Under the pieces are notes generated by a model. It was not told the origin of the DNA. It saw nothing but the letters and a program-made list of their open reading frames with translations, and made no database searches. DNA of 64,000 nucleotides from Polycladomyces subterraneus (GTDB lineage: Bacteria > Bacillota > Bacilli > Thermoactinomycetales > JIR-001), in the NCBI RefSeq assembly GCF_030433435.1, contig NZ_JANRHH010000035.1, forward strand, positions 1 through 64,000, in the 5' to 3' direction. A program made the translations under genes and the position numbers. Each line of letters opens with the position of its first letter. Position 1 is the stretch's first letter. Positions 1 through 9,160 of the stretch are shown here, piece after piece.

Positions 1-254
1 CCCACATGGGCGGCGTACCTGTTACCAGTACGCTAGTTCCTTTTCACTCACTCTCATGGTTTTACCCAGTGGGAGTGATTGGTTCGCCACTGGAACCTCA
101 TACCATGACGTACACAGGAACAAACCCACTACCAGTGGGATGAGCACCGCTCGTACGTTCGATTATACAGCAAATTGGTTGCCCTTACCATCCCCAAAAG
201 GGGATGCCGAGCAACGCCGCCTTTCATCCCACGATTGAAACCGTGGGCTTTCAT
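1..254 (-). mobile_element. IS200/IS605-like non-autonomous element, copy E (cut by window edge)
   Basis: Read on the minus strand, this stretch matches the element at 51281-51659 almost block for block: a CCCACGG hairpin near its start, the phrase GGGATGGTAAGGGCAACC, a CCACTGGTAGTGGGTT dyad, the phrase GGTAAAACCATGAGAGTG and a second CTGGTAACAGGT dyad. There is no transposase or TnpB reading frame. The window starts inside it, so its right end is missing. The structured, non-coding content followed in the other copy by a typical right-end hairpin suggests a TnpB-associated RNA scaffold or a MITE derived from such an element. The repeat itself is directly visible; the family assignment is from memory. 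Confidence 0.6.
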
Positions 255-278
255 GCGACTTTTTCTGTAAAGAAAACG

Positions 279-298
279 AGGCGGCAACACCCGCCGCC
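279..298 (-). terminator. intrinsic terminator of the ABC-F gene
   Basis: On the minus strand GGCGGC and GCCGCC form a stem with a seven-base loop and are followed by TCGTTTTCTTT. It lies just past the stop codon of the ABC-F reading frame. Confidence 0.6.
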
Positions 299-300
299 CG

Positions 301-1928
301 CTATCGCTTTTCCCTAAGGCACCCGTTATTCAATTCCCAGACCGTCCCACGGAAATGTGAGATAAACCACCGATCGTGAGAAACTGCGATCACGGCACCA
401 GAGTAGTTTTCCAATGCCCGATCCAACTCTTCCAGCAAGTCCGGACTAAAATGGTTGGTCGGTTCATCCAACAACAACACATTGGCTTGGGAATCCATCA
501 GCCGAGCCAATTGCAGTTTGCGATACTCTCCAGGGCTGAGCGCCTCTACTTGCTTTTCCAGCTCATCGTACCGGAAAAGCCGGAAGGACAACAAGCGAGC
601 GATCCGTTCTTCTCGCGTGCCCGTCCGGTCCCGCGAAAAAGCGGATAAGACACTCTCCCCTCGATCGGTGTAGACTTCCTCTTGCCGCAGATATCCCAAG
701 ATTGCCCGTGGATGTCGCATCACCATACCAGAAGCGGGGGTTTTTCTCCCCGAGATGACGTCTAACAGTGTCGTCTTGCCGACCCCGTTTGCTCCCGTGA
801 TGACGTGCCGATCTCCCGGTCGCAGGATAAAATGAATCCCCTGCAACAAAGAAGTGCCGTCGGGTAGCGAATAGTGAATGTCGGACAGTGTTACCACCGC
901 GTCCGCCTTCAGCAGCTGCGGATCAAAACGGGGACGAAACTGTAACGGGACAGGCGGTCGGGGAACCGGATCGTCCAAGATCCGGCGGAGTTCCTCTTCG
1001 GCTTGACGCACGTTACGGGCGATTGCGTTTTCCACCCTCCCGCGAAAGTAATGTTTGGCGAATTTGTCCTTATCCGGCGCTTTCCTGCCGGCGTGCCCCA
1101 CCTGACGAGCCGATGTGGCGATCCGTTCCCGCAACTCGCGGATGCGCTGTTGTTGGCGGTGGTAAGACGTTTGCCACCGTTCGCGTTCCTTCTCCTTTTC
1201 CCGCCGGAACGCCTCGTAATTGCCCGGATAAGAACGCACCTGATGTGTGTGTTCATCGATTTCCCACAACCCCGGTCATGTGAGGCGATCAACACAGTTC
1301 CCCGGTATTGCTGCAAAAACACCTCCAACCAGGACAAAGTATCTGCATCCAAATGGTTGGTCGGCTCATCCATGACCAGGAGGTCTGGGGCAGCGATCAG
1401 AAGGGCAGCCAATCCAATTCTGGCCTTCTGCCCGCCAGAGAGCGTGCTGATGGGACGATTCAGGTCAAACCCGTTCATTTGCACCCCGGTCAGCACGGTT
1501 TGTATCCGCACATCCCGTTCATACCCACCCATGCGCTCAAATCGTGCTGCCAACTCCCCGTATTCCGACAGGATGCGGTCCAACTCCTCCCCCGTCGCCG
1601 ATGCCATCCCCTGAGCCAACCGCTCCATGCGGATCTCAATGTCCCGCAAGAACGAACTTGCCTGCTCCAACCACTCCCCTAGGGTGTACGAGTTCGCCTC
1701 TTCCATGGTTTGGCGGAGATATCCTATCCGTACACCGGGGGCGATTTTCACACTTCCTTGATCAGGCTCCACTTTTCGAACAGCCAGTTTCAGCAGCGTC
1801 GACTTTCCCGCTCCGTTGGCACCCACTACTCCCACACGTTCCATCTCGCGGATGGCAATCTCCACATTTTTCAATACGATCCGGTCACCGTAACTTTTCT
1901 CCACACCCGAAAATGTCAGGACATGCAT
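301..1928 (-). pseudogene. ABC-F ATPase (ribosome protection type), broken by an internal deletion
   Basis: Two adjacent minus-strand frames together make one soluble twin-ATPase of the ABC-F family, proteins that act on the ribosome and often rescue it from antibiotics. The start is ATG at 1928 behind GGGAGGAAAG. The first half holds Walker [15 protein letters not shown] and the ABC-F hallmark MDEPTNHLD; the second holds GANGVGKTT, LSPGEYRK and LLDEPTNHF. The first frame runs to LIASHDR near 1290 and the second resumes at WEIDEHTH near 1269. In the family about ten residues separate these motifs, but here only five bases do, so roughly 28 bases are missing and the frame is lost. No transmembrane segments are present. 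It is either an inactivated gene or an assembly artefact. The leader with attenuator suggests it once was drug-inducible. Confidence 0.8.
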
Positions 1929-1950
1929 ACACTTTCCTCCCGTTTCACCC

Positions 1951-1980
1951 AAATAAAAAACCACAGGTCTCACCTGTGGT
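1951..1980 (-). terminator. attenuator hairpin in the ABC-F leader
   Basis: On the minus strand a perfect 9-bp stem (ACCACAGGT / ACCTGTGGT, 3-base loop) is followed by TTTTTTATTT. It ends only about 23 bases before the ABC-F start codon and about 220 bases after a good promoter, the arrangement of transcription attenuation leaders known for antibiotic-inducible ABC-F genes. Confidence 0.7.
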
Positions 1981-2052
1981 CGCAGTGATCGGGATAGAAC
2001 ATAGCAACATCCTGTACATTGGAATAAACCCAAATAGGGTGCCAAATAACAT

Positions 2053-2182
2053 GATTTTTCAGAATGTCGGGTAACCCTTAAAAAGGGCGCACTTCGTCCG
2101 ATCACTCCGCCACAGGCGGAGACGGTTCGCTCGTATGGAGTTCATCGAGCACAACCTGATTCGGACTCCATTCTGAAAAATC
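2053..2182 (-). promoter_or_regulatory. long inverted repeat in the ABC-F leader RNA
   Basis: A perfect 14-base inverted repeat (arms at 2053-2066 and 2169-2182) brackets about 100 bases of the leader. The promoter-proximal arm contains the ATG of the candidate leader peptide, so a ribosome there would melt the pairing. Pairing is seen; an antiterminator role is inferred. Confidence 0.45.
2142..2171 (-). CDS. candidate leader peptide MESESGCAR
   Basis: A nine-codon minus-strand frame starts at ATG 2171, 10-13 bases after GGAGGAGG, and stops at TGA 2142. It lies between the leader promoter and the attenuator. Short upstream peptides of this kind sense stalled ribosomes in other ABC-F leaders. 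It is too short to support by coding statistics. An alternative longer frame starts at ATG 2194 but has no ribosome binding site. Confidence 0.3.
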   Translation of the reverse strand: MESESGCAR

Positions 2183-2206
2183 TGCCTCCTCCATGAAGAT
2201 GTTTCC

Positions 2207-2236
2207 ATTATACAAGGGTAGTACGATCCAAGTAAA
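2207..2236 (-). promoter_or_regulatory. sigma-A-like promoter of the ABC-F leader
   Basis: On the minus strand TTTACT and TATAAT (2212-2207) are separated by 18 bases. The transcript would begin near 2200, giving a leader of about 270 bases before the ABC-F start. Confidence 0.5.
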
Positions 2237-2317
2237 GAGGGACGGCCAGGTTTTCATGATCATACCACCACTGTTTCGAGTTCTGAACCGTGTTTCATTT
2301 CATCAAAAGCGTAGTAT

Positions 2318-2353
2318 TTGATACTTCCCACGGTGAAAACCGTGGGATTCTTG
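2318..2353 (-). mobile_element. orphan right end of an IS200/IS605-type element
   Basis: On the minus strand a 36-base block begins CAAGAATCCCACGG, folds into an 8-bp CCCACGGT/ACCGTGGG hairpin with a GAAA loop and ends AAGTATCAA. It matches in length and layout the last 36 bases of the element at 51281-51659, which ends GAGTCTCAA. Nothing else of an element is visible upstream. It is probably a decayed right end, the part that forms the 3' end of the guide RNA in TnpB systems. Confidence 0.5.
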
Positions 2354-2402
2354 TATCGTTAGCATGCTCAATCCGGTTCCGTTTGGTGTTGATTTCCGTG
2401 AA

Positions 2403-3779
2403 TCAATCACCCGCCGGTAGTTCGATTGTCACTTTTGTCCCTTTCCCCACTTGACTTTCAATAAACAAACGGCCGTGATAGGATTGTACCAACTCGTTCA
2501 CAATTGCAAGCCCCAATCCCGATCCCCCGGATTTTCGCCCACGGGATTTTTCGACCCGATAAAACCGTTCCACTACATAGGGAAGGTCTTTTTCAGGAAT
2601 CCCCTTGCCAAAATCGATAATCTCAATGATCACATGTTTGTCCCGAGTCATTACATTGACGATCACCTCGCTGTTTTCCGGCGAATATTTCATCGCGTTA
2701 TCCAGAACATTGATGAGAATTTGCTTGAAGTGATCAGATGCGATTTTGGCGGTTGAACGAGAATGAATATTGGTTTGTATGGTTATTTTTGGATACAACA
2801 GAACCAGCGATTCGATGACTTCTTTTATCGTTTCTGCCACTTGCGCCCTTTCATCTGGTCGGCTCGTATCCACTTCCAAGCTGGCCAGCGTGAGCAGATT
2901 GTTGGCGAGATCCCGCAATCGGGCAGATTCGTTTTGAATCACGTGAATGGCTTTGTCCAAGATCTTCGGGTCGTTTTTTCCCCATCTCGCCAATAAGTTG
3001 GCATAGCCCTGAATAGTGGTCAGTGGTGTTCGAATTTCATGAGAGGCATCCGCAACAAAACGGCTTTGTTGTTCAAATGACCGCTCCATTCGATCAAGCA
3101 TATGGTTAAATGTTGTCGCCAGACGGGCAATTTCATCATTCCCTCTTGGTTTGGACAACCGTTCACTCAATCGATTCACTTGAATTCTTTCCACCAACTG
3201 AATCATTTGATTGATGGGGCGAACAGCGATGGAGGAAATGATATACCCACCCAACGAAGCCAACAGGACCGCGCCAAATGATCCGATCATCAATATGGTT
3301 AACAGCGAATCCATATATTTTGACAGCTTGGTCGTATCTTCGAGCAAGATGATATATCCGAGGATGTGTCCCGATTTCCAAATGGGTAAATAAGTCCATT
3401 GGATCGATTTGTGAAACAATACCACCCCTTTCTTTGTTCTATTTTTCATAAATGAAGATAAATTTTTCTTGATATCACGGATCGGGAATTCCCCATTGTA
3501 TGCCAAAATGCGATACGATGGGCTGACCAAAATAATGGATTGCCCTCCCGTACTGTATTGACCCAGCCAAGTGTTTAGCGTTATGATTTTGCCTCTGAAC
3601 TCGGATTGTTCGGAGAGATAATCCTGAGCAATCAAATGTGCCTTGTTCTCGAGATTGGACTGCGTGATATTTGCCAATCGATTGGATAAGGTAAAATAAA
3701 TAAAACTGTCGAGAGCCAGTAAAATGACACACAACACAACAGCGGTCATGAGCGTGATCTTGGATTTCACCCTCATCAC
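2403..3779 (-). CDS. two-component sensor histidine kinase
   Basis: A 458-residue membrane histidine kinase. Transmembrane segments lie near residues 9-31 and 160-182 and flank an extracytoplasmic sensor of about 125 residues. A HAMP linker follows (about 183-236), then the H-box FVADASHEIRTPL with phosphoacceptor His247, and an ATP-binding domain with DNAMKYS, DFGKGIP and GSGLGLAIV. Its start ATG overlaps the last codons of the response regulator upstream, so the pair is co-transcribed and co-translated. The layout resembles the ArlS/YkoH group of Firmicutes. The sensed signal cannot be read from the sequence; the ABC-F gene downstream lies on the same strand but is separated by about 470 bases and has its own promoter. 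Confidence 0.9.
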   Translation of the reverse strand: MMRVKSKITLMTAVVLCVILLALDSFIYFTLSNRLANITQSNLENKAHLIAQDYLSEQSEFRGKIITLNTWLGQYSTGGQSIILVSPSYRILAYNGEFPIRDIKKNLSSFMKNRTKKGVVLFHKSIQWTYLPIWKSGHILGYIILLEDTTKLSKYMDSLLTILMIGSFGAVLLASLGGYIISSIAVRPINQMIQLVERIQVNRLSERLSKPRGNDEIARLATTFNHMLDRMERSFEQQSRFVADASHEIRTPLTTIQGYANLLARWGKNDPKILDKAIHVIQNESARLRDLANNLLTLASLEVDTSRPDERAQVAETIKEVIESLVLLYPKITIQTNIHSRSTAKIASDHFKQILINVLDNAMKYSPENSEVIVNVMTRDKHVIIEIIDFGKGIPEKDLPYVVERFYRVEKSRGRKSGGSGLGLAIVNELVQSYHGRLFIESQVGKGTKVTIELPAGD

Positions 3780-4450
3780 GCCTTTAACACATAACCCACA
3801 CCGCGAACGGTTTGTATTAACGGTTTTTCAAACGGAGCGTCCACTTTATCTCTCAAGTGTTTGATATAAACATCGACGGAATTCGTTTGTACATTGTGAT
3901 GATAGCCCCATATTTTGTCCAGAATGATTTCTCTGGTCAACACTCTGTTTTTGTTGCGAGCAAGTAACTCCAACAAATCAAATTCCCTCGCACTGAGTTT
4001 GATCGGTTTCCCTCCCCGAAAAACCTCCCGCGAAGCCACGTTGATTTTCAGATCGGCCACTACAATCATATCGTTCTGATGATAATTGCGACGGATCAAC
4101 GCGCGGATTCTGGCGAGCAGTTCCTCTATGGCAAACGGTTTGGTAATATAATCGTCCGCACCAATATCCAATCCGGCTACACGGTCGGGAATCGATTGTT
4201 TGGCCGTCAGCATCACGATGGGGACATCACTGACGGAACGCACTCTGCGGCAAATTTCCATCCCGCTGATTTCCGGCAACATGATATCCAACAGGATCAT
4301 ATCCCAGTTTTCGTTTAATGCTCTGTCAAGTCCTTCCTTACCGTCATAAGCGACTTCGATGTCATACCCCTCATGTTGCAGTTCCAGAGAGACAAATTCA
4401 GCAATGGGTTCGTCATCTTCCACCAGCAAAATGCGTGGCGAGATTGTCAT
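3776..4450 (-). CDS. OmpR-family response regulator
   Basis: A 224-residue DNA-binding response regulator, partner of the kinase whose start overlaps its stop by four bases. The receiver domain (about 5-115) has acidic-pocket residues near 11-13, phosphoacceptor Asp55 in DMILLDIMLPE, Thr82 and Lys104 in YITKPF. The C-terminal winged helix (about 130-222) holds LSAREFDLLELLARN and the typical end TVRGVGYVLKA. The start ATG at 4450 follows GGAGGAGAAG. It is most like ArlR/YkoG-type regulators. The gene begins about 130 bases from the divergent asnB promoter, so it may act on that intergenic region or on its own operon; neither can be shown here. Confidence 0.92.
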   Translation of the reverse strand: MTISPRILLVEDDEPIAEFVSLELQHEGYDIEVAYDGKEGLDRALNENWDMILLDIMLPEISGMEICRRVRSVSDVPIVMLTAKQSIPDRVAGLDIGADDYITKPFAIEELLARIRALIRRNYHQNDMIVVADLKINVASREVFRGGKPIKLSAREFDLLELLARNKNRVLTREIILDKIWGYHHNVQTNSVDVYIKHLRDKVDAPFEKPLIQTVRGVGYVLKA

Positions 4451-4582
4451 GGTTCTTCTCCTCCAATCTGTTTGTCTTCCTGGTTCGTTTTGATAAATTA
4501 TACTGCTTTAAGGTAATTTAACCATTAAAGTTCTTTCATCTGTTTTTAATCAAATTCTCTGCTAACATTCAGCGTATTTCCA

Positions 4583-4610
4583 TTGTGATTACAATCTCTT
4601 CAGCTATGAT
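4583..4610 (+). promoter_or_regulatory. sigma-A-like promoter of asnB
   Basis: TTGTGA (4583-4588) and TATGAT (4605-4610) are 16 bases apart, about 50 bases upstream of the asnB start. Confidence 0.45.
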
Positions 4611-4659
4611 AAACAATCGTTGCAGTACATTCATTCAAAAGACGGAGGTTTTTTTGTTT

Positions 4660-6615
4660 ATGTGCGGAATAGCCGTGGTCTTTTCGAAGTCGAAATTCAA
4701 TCCGATTGAAGAGGGCCAGTTGCGTCATATGCTTTGTGCCATGGAACACCGCGGCCCTGATAACAAGGGGATTTTTATAGATAAAACGGTCGGCTTGGCC
4801 ATGAACCGGTTGGCCATCACCGGTGTAGAAACGGGGGATCAACCGATCTGGAATGAAAATGAGACTGTCGTTCTGGTGTGTAATGGAGAAATTTACAATC
4901 ATCAGGAATTGCGTGACCAATTGCAGAAAGAAGGACATTCTTTTTCAACTGATTCGGACGTTGAAGTGATCGTTCATCTGTATGAACAATACGGAATCAA
5001 ATGCCTCGAATTATTAAACGGCATCTTCGCGTTCGCGCTTTGGGATCAAGAAAAACAATGCCTGTTGGTCGCACGCGATGCAATGGGGGTGAAACCTTTA
5101 TATTATGTTGACACAGGAACCCATATCTTCTTTGCATCCGAAACACACCCCTTAATCCGCCATATCCAACAAGACGTTCACTTTGACGTACAAGGATATT
5201 CCGATTATCACACATTTCGATTCACACCCGGAAACCGAACGACATTACATGGGTTGAAAAAGTTGCGGCCTGCTCAATTTTTGATTTTAAAGGAAAATAA
5301 AATCAATAGAGGCTTTTATTGGGGACCTCAATCGGACAATTTCCATTCAATCCATCACCGGATGGATCCCACACGGAACCAGGTCGAGACGGTGCGAAAT
5401 CTATTGATCGATGCCGTGAGAAATCAATTTGCCCCAGAAGTCAAATCGGGGATCCTCTTGAGCGGTGGATTGGATTCGTCGGCCATTTTGGCCATTCACC
5501 ATCAATTTTGCCAAGAACGCCCCAATACGTTTACTGTTTCATTTGAACGTCCGGGAATTCCGATGGAGAGGGACCAGTACTCTGAAATTGATCATGCGGC
5601 ACGTGTGGCAGAAGCGTTTCATTCCAACCATATTGCCGAGGTCTATTCGGCCCGTGAGGCATTGGAGGCTTTGCCTTCCATCATTGGCTCATTGAGCGAG
5701 CCGATCGCTGATCCCACGATCATCCCTCTGTGGTTTGTGTCTCGATTGGCCAGTCAAGAGGGATGTAAGGTGGTTTTCAGCGGAGAAGGATTGGACGAGC
5801 TGTTTAATGGCTATAAGGTCTATAAACAGACTTACTGGTTACGGGCGTTGCAATGGATGCCGCGATTTGCACGTCAACTCGCGCACACACTCTCTCAGCG
5901 ACTGCAACTTCCTGCCCGGGGATTATTGAAGCGAACCCTTTCGCCTCCATGGGAGTGGTACCAAGGGATCGGGAGTGTATTCACTAGCGAGGAACTGAAA
6001 CAAATGCTCCAGAAAGAGATATGGGAGCTCATTCAAAATGAAAATCCTCAACATCATGTGGAAAAATTGATGCAACCGGTTCGCAACGAAAGCGTGTTGA
6101 AACAAATGACGTATTTCGATGTCTTCGCATGGCTACCTGAAAATACCTTTATGAAATCCGATAATGTTACAATGGCGCATTCCCTTGAATTGCGGGTCCC
6201 TTTCGTCGATCTCCGGCTGGCAGAGTACGCATTGCAGATGAAAGACAACCTCAAACTCCGTTGGGGGACTGGGAAATGGATCGTCAAAAAGGCCATGAAA
6301 GGTCTTTTGCCCGACTGGGTTCTCAAACGGCGCAAGGCCGGGTTTCCCGTCCCCTTAACAGCATGGGTTTTTCACGAATGGAAGGATTTTATCCTTACTA
6401 CGCTGTTGGACCCCAACGCGTCCACCCGTGGCTTGTACAAAAAAGAGGAGATTGTTAAGCTCTATGAAGCTTCTGATCAAAATCGGGGGCGAGTGGCTCG
6501 GCTGATCTGGACCCTTCTCACTTTTGAGCTTTGGTGTCAAGCGAAGAAAGCCGACAATGAAATGCCGTTTTATAAAGAGCGAGCGGGAAAACCCAGCCCT
6601 TCAGGGTTGGGATAA
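4660..6615 (+). CDS. asnB: asparagine synthetase (glutamine-hydrolysing)
   Basis: This enzyme makes asparagine from aspartate, ATP and glutamine in the cytosol. The true start is ATG 4660 behind GACGGAGG, giving MCGIA: Cys2 becomes the N-terminal glutaminase nucleophile, so the in-frame extension upstream is not used. The N-terminal glutaminase domain has NGEIYNHQELR; the synthetase domain has the PP-loop SGGLDSSAI and FSGEGLDELFNGY. The product is 651 residues, similar to the AsnO/AsnB group. The last 14 residues (from YKERAG onward) are encoded by the repeat that starts at 6571, which also supplies the TAA stop. The natural C-terminus has therefore probably been replaced, in a part of the protein not needed for catalysis. 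It appears to be a single-gene unit, divergent from the two-component system. Confidence 0.92.
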   Translation: MCGIAVVFSKSKFNPIEEGQLRHMLCAMEHRGPDNKGIFIDKTVGLAMNRLAITGVETGDQPIWNENETVVLVCNGEIYNHQELRDQLQKEGHSFSTDSDVEVIVHLYEQYGIKCLELLNGIFAFALWDQEKQCLLVARDAMGVKPLYYVDTGTHIFFASETHPLIRHIQQDVHFDVQGYSDYHTFRFTPGNRTTLHGLKKLRPAQFLILKENKINRGFYWGPQSDNFHSIHHRMDPTRNQVETVRNLLIDAVRNQFAPEVKSGILLSGGLDSSAILAIHHQFCQERPNTFTVSFERPGIPMERDQYSEIDHAARVAEAFHSNHIAEVYSAREALEALPSIIGSLSEPIADPTIIPLWFVSRLASQEGCKVVFSGEGLDELFNGYKVYKQTYWLRALQWMPRFARQLAHTLSQRLQLPARGLLKRTLSPPWEWYQGIGSVFTSEELKQMLQKEIWELIQNENPQHHVEKLMQPVRNESVLKQMTYFDVFAWLPENTFMKSDNVTMAHSLELRVPFVDLRLAEYALQMKDNLKLRWGTGKWIVKKAMKGLLPDWVLKRRKAGFPVPLTAWVFHEWKDFILTTLLDPNASTRGLYKKEEIVKLYEASDQNRGRVARLIWTLLTFELWCQAKKADNEMPFYKERAGKPSPSGLG

Positions 6616-6759
6616 AAGCGAGCGAAAACTCGTGAAACGAAAATCATCCAGGCTTGGACAAAACCATCTTGGATGGATGTGGGTTGCCACGCCAAATGAA
6701 GTGAAGACCCACAGCGACCAGGGAGTGCCCTTGGTCCTTCAGCCGTGTGGGGTAGTCAC
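6571..6759 (+). mobile_element. TnpB-element-like non-coding repeat, family 2 copy A
   Basis: A 189-base unit runs from TATAAAGAGCGAGCGGG to GTGGGGTAGTCAC. It contains a CCCAGCCC/GGGTTGGGA hairpin, the phrase AAAACTCGTGAAACG and GGATGTGGGTTGCCACGCC. Two other copies are at 20027-20218 and 45042-45215. No protein is encoded apart from the 14 residues fused to asnB. The hairpin followed by GGGATAAAAGCGAGC and the GTGTGGGGTAGTCAC end resemble non-coding 3' parts of IS1341/TnpB elements as I remember them. The repeat is certain; its TnpB origin is inferred. Confidence 0.6.
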
Positions 6760-6890
6760 CTAAAGAGAGATGTTCAAAATCCTGCCCTGTCTTAGCGATC
6801 CGTCTCTTTACTTTTACAGCCGCCTTCCGTCCTAAGATAAAAACCGCAGGCATGGTAGGCGGCTATTCTGTATACAACGTCTTTGCAGTT

Positions 6891-8165
6891 TTACACCAAA
6901 CAAGTCAGCAACCGGCCCGGATCTTCCGTATAACGTCCCAGCGTACGCGTAAACCGGATGGCATCAGCCCCATCCAACACGCGGTGGTCAAAGGAGAGCG
7001 ACACGTTCATCCGCCAGCCGACGGTCAGCTCCCCGTTTTCGACGACTGGCCGTTGCTGGACCGGATGTATCGCCAAAATTGCCACTTCCGGCGGATTGAT
7101 GATCGGCGTAGCCCATCGTCCGCCCAATGATCCGGCATTGCTGATGGTAAATGTGCTGCCACGCAGATCATCCGGTGACAGCGTCCCTTCCTTGGCTCCC
7201 TTCGTCAACGCAGAGACCTCTCTCGCTAACTGCTCGATGCTTTTTTGCTCCACATGCCGGACGACGGGAACGAGCAATCCCCGCGGTGTATCCACAGCGA
7301 ATCCGATCGCCACCGAAGAATACCGGCGAACGGTGCGCCGTCCCTCGTCAAAATGTGCATTGAAATCGGGATGTTGCAACAGGGTGACAGCCACCAGTTT
7401 CATCAAGACGGGTGTATAAGTCAACCGGACATCATCTGGTGTCCACTCCTGCTTTATTTTGTTAAACCATGCCACCAGTCCTTCGGCATTCAGCTCGTCA
7501 AAATGGGTGGCATGCGGTTTGTTTGTGACTGAATAGAGCAATCGGTCGGCGATCACCCGGCGCGTCGGCGACAACGGCTCCTCCATAATCGCCAGCGTTT
7601 TATCCGCACGCACGGCTTTGACAGGGATAGCGACTTCCTTCCCATATTCCCGAATCGGTACCCATTCTTCCTCATCGCTGCGCACGCCGCTGATCGTGAC
7701 AGAGGATTTCCCCGCGGCGGCATGATACTGACGCACGTCCTCATCGGTGACGCGTCCGTTCGGCCCCGTTCCTTCCACCAGAGTGATATCAACTCCCAAC
7801 TCGCGTGCCAGGCGGCGGGTGGAAGGAGCAGCGAGCACACGTTTTCGGTTAGGACTGACAGGTTCGTCTCGATCGGAGAAAGCGACGGCGGTGATCGACG
7901 ATTCCGATGAGGTAGCCACTTCCGCGGACGTATCCGCGATCACCAGCAGCACATCCCCCACCCGCATCATGTCGCCTTCTTTCCCGTTGATTTGGACCAC
8001 CCGACCGGCAACGGGTGCGGGCAGTTCCACCACTGCCTTGTCCGTCTGCACCTCCACCACTGGTTGATCGGCTTCGACGAGATCTCCCGGTTTGACCAGC
8101 CAGCGAACGATTTCCGCTTCCGCCACCCCTTCACCCACATCAGGCAACGTAAAGGTTACGCTCAT
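6891..8165 (-). CDS. 2-oxoacid dehydrogenase E2 (dihydrolipoamide acyltransferase)
   Basis: This subunit forms the core of a 2-oxoacid dehydrogenase complex and passes the acyl group from E1 to CoA. The 424 residues comprise one lipoyl domain (about 1-77, lipoylated Lys43 in QTDKAVVE), a linker, an E1/E3-binding domain (about 109-147, [12 protein letters not shown] and GRVTDEDV), a second linker, and the catalytic domain ending with [11 protein letters not shown]. The start ATG 8165 follows AGGAGGGAG, eleven bases after the E1 beta stop. No E3 gene is present, so dihydrolipoamide dehydrogenase must come from elsewhere. Sequence alone cannot separate branched-chain from pyruvate types. Its place behind phenylalanine dehydrogenase suggests phenylpyruvate or mixed 2-oxoacids as substrate. 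Confidence 0.88.
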   Translation of the reverse strand: MSVTFTLPDVGEGVAEAEIVRWLVKPGDLVEADQPVVEVQTDKAVVELPAPVAGRVVQINGKEGDMMRVGDVLLVIADTSAEVATSSESSITAVAFSDRDEPVSPNRKRVLAAPSTRRLARELGVDITLVEGTGPNGRVTDEDVRQYHAAAGKSSVTISGVRSDEEEWVPIREYGKEVAIPVKAVRADKTLAIMEEPLSPTRRVIADRLLYSVTNKPHATHFDELNAEGLVAWFNKIKQEWTPDDVRLTYTPVLMKLVAVTLLQHPDFNAHFDEGRRTVRRYSSVAIGFAVDTPRGLLVPVVRHVEQKSIEQLAREVSALTKGAKEGTLSPDDLRGSTFTISNAGSLGGRWATPIINPPEVAILAIHPVQQRPVVENGELTVGWRMNVSLSFDHRVLDGADAIRFTRTLGRYTEDPGRLLTCLV

Positions 8166-8176
8166 CTCTCTCCCTC

Positions 8177-9160
8177 CTAAAACGCAATCACCTGGCGCAC
8201 CGCTTCCGATACACGTTGTGCATTGGGACGGAATGCATCCTCCAACGCAAACATCGGTACTGGCACATCATAGCCGGTCACACGGGCGATTGGCGCCTCC
8301 AACCAGAGAAACGCCTGCTCCTGCAACAGTGCCGCGAGCTCTGCACCCACCCCAGAAGTACGGGGCGCTTCGTGAACGATGACGGCACGTCCCGTCTTTT
8401 TCACAGATGTAACCAGTGTTTCCTCGTCCAGCGGATATAGTGACCGAACATCGATCACCTCGCAGGAGACACCTTTTTGGGCCCATTCTTCTGCTACGGC
8501 AGTCGTCACCGGTACCATCGCCCCCCAAGCCAGCAAGGTGACATCTTCCCCTTTGCGCACGACACGCGCTTGCCCGATCGGAACCTCATACGCTTCTTCC
8601 GGCACTTCTTCCCTTACAGCACGATACAGTTTCATTGGTTCCAAAAAGAGAACCGGATCGGGATCCGAGATGGCCGCCAACAACAATCCCTTCGCATCAT
8701 AAGGAGTGGACGGCACCACCACTTTCAACCCGGGCGTGTGGACAAACAGCGCTTCAGTTGAGTCGCTGTGCAGCTCGGGGGCGCGAATGCCTCCGCCATA
8801 AGGGGCACGAATCACCATCGTCGCCGGGAACATCCCTTGTGTCCGTGTCCGCAGGCGAGCGGCATGGGAGACGATCTGTTCAAAACCCGGGTAAGCAAAA
8901 CCGAGAAACTGAATTTCTACGATCGGACGCAAACCGTTGACCGCCATGCCGATCGCCGTACCAACAATGCCCGCTTCCGCCAACGGGGTGTCGATGACCC
9001 GATCGTCGCCAAAACGTTCCCACAATCCTTCCGTCGCCCGGAACACACCGCCGTTTTTCCCCACGTCCTCACCAAGAATCACCACGCTCGGGTCCCGTTC
9101 CAATGCGACGCGCATGGCATCGTTGATGGCCTGGATCAAAGTGAGCTGTGCCATCGTCAT
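8177..9160 (-). CDS. 2-oxoacid dehydrogenase E1 beta subunit
   Basis: The 327-residue beta chain of the thiamin-diphosphate-dependent E1 decarboxylase, which pairs with the alpha chain encoded just upstream. It carries the family pattern [35 protein letters not shown] and a C-terminal transketolase domain with [13 protein letters not shown]. The start ATG 9160 follows GAGGAGGAGA and overlaps the alpha-chain stop as ATGA, the usual coupling of the two subunits. Length and motifs match PdhB/BkdAB proteins of Bacillaceae. Function in aromatic or branched-chain 2-oxoacid oxidation is inferred from its operon neighbours. Confidence 0.9.
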   Translation of the reverse strand: MTMAQLTLIQAINDAMRVALERDPSVVILGEDVGKNGGVFRATEGLWERFGDDRVIDTPLAEAGIVGTAIGMAVNGLRPIVEIQFLGFAYPGFEQIVSHAARLRTRTQGMFPATMVIRAPYGGGIRAPELHSDSTEALFVHTPGLKVVVPSTPYDAKGLLLAAISDPDPVLFLEPMKLYRAVREEVPEEAYEVPIGQARVVRKGEDVTLLAWGAMVPVTTAVAEEWAQKGVSCEVIDVRSLYPLDEETLVTSVKKTGRAVIVHEAPRTSGVGAELAALLQEQAFLWLEAPIARVTGYDVPVPMFALEDAFRPNAQRVSEAVRQVIAF

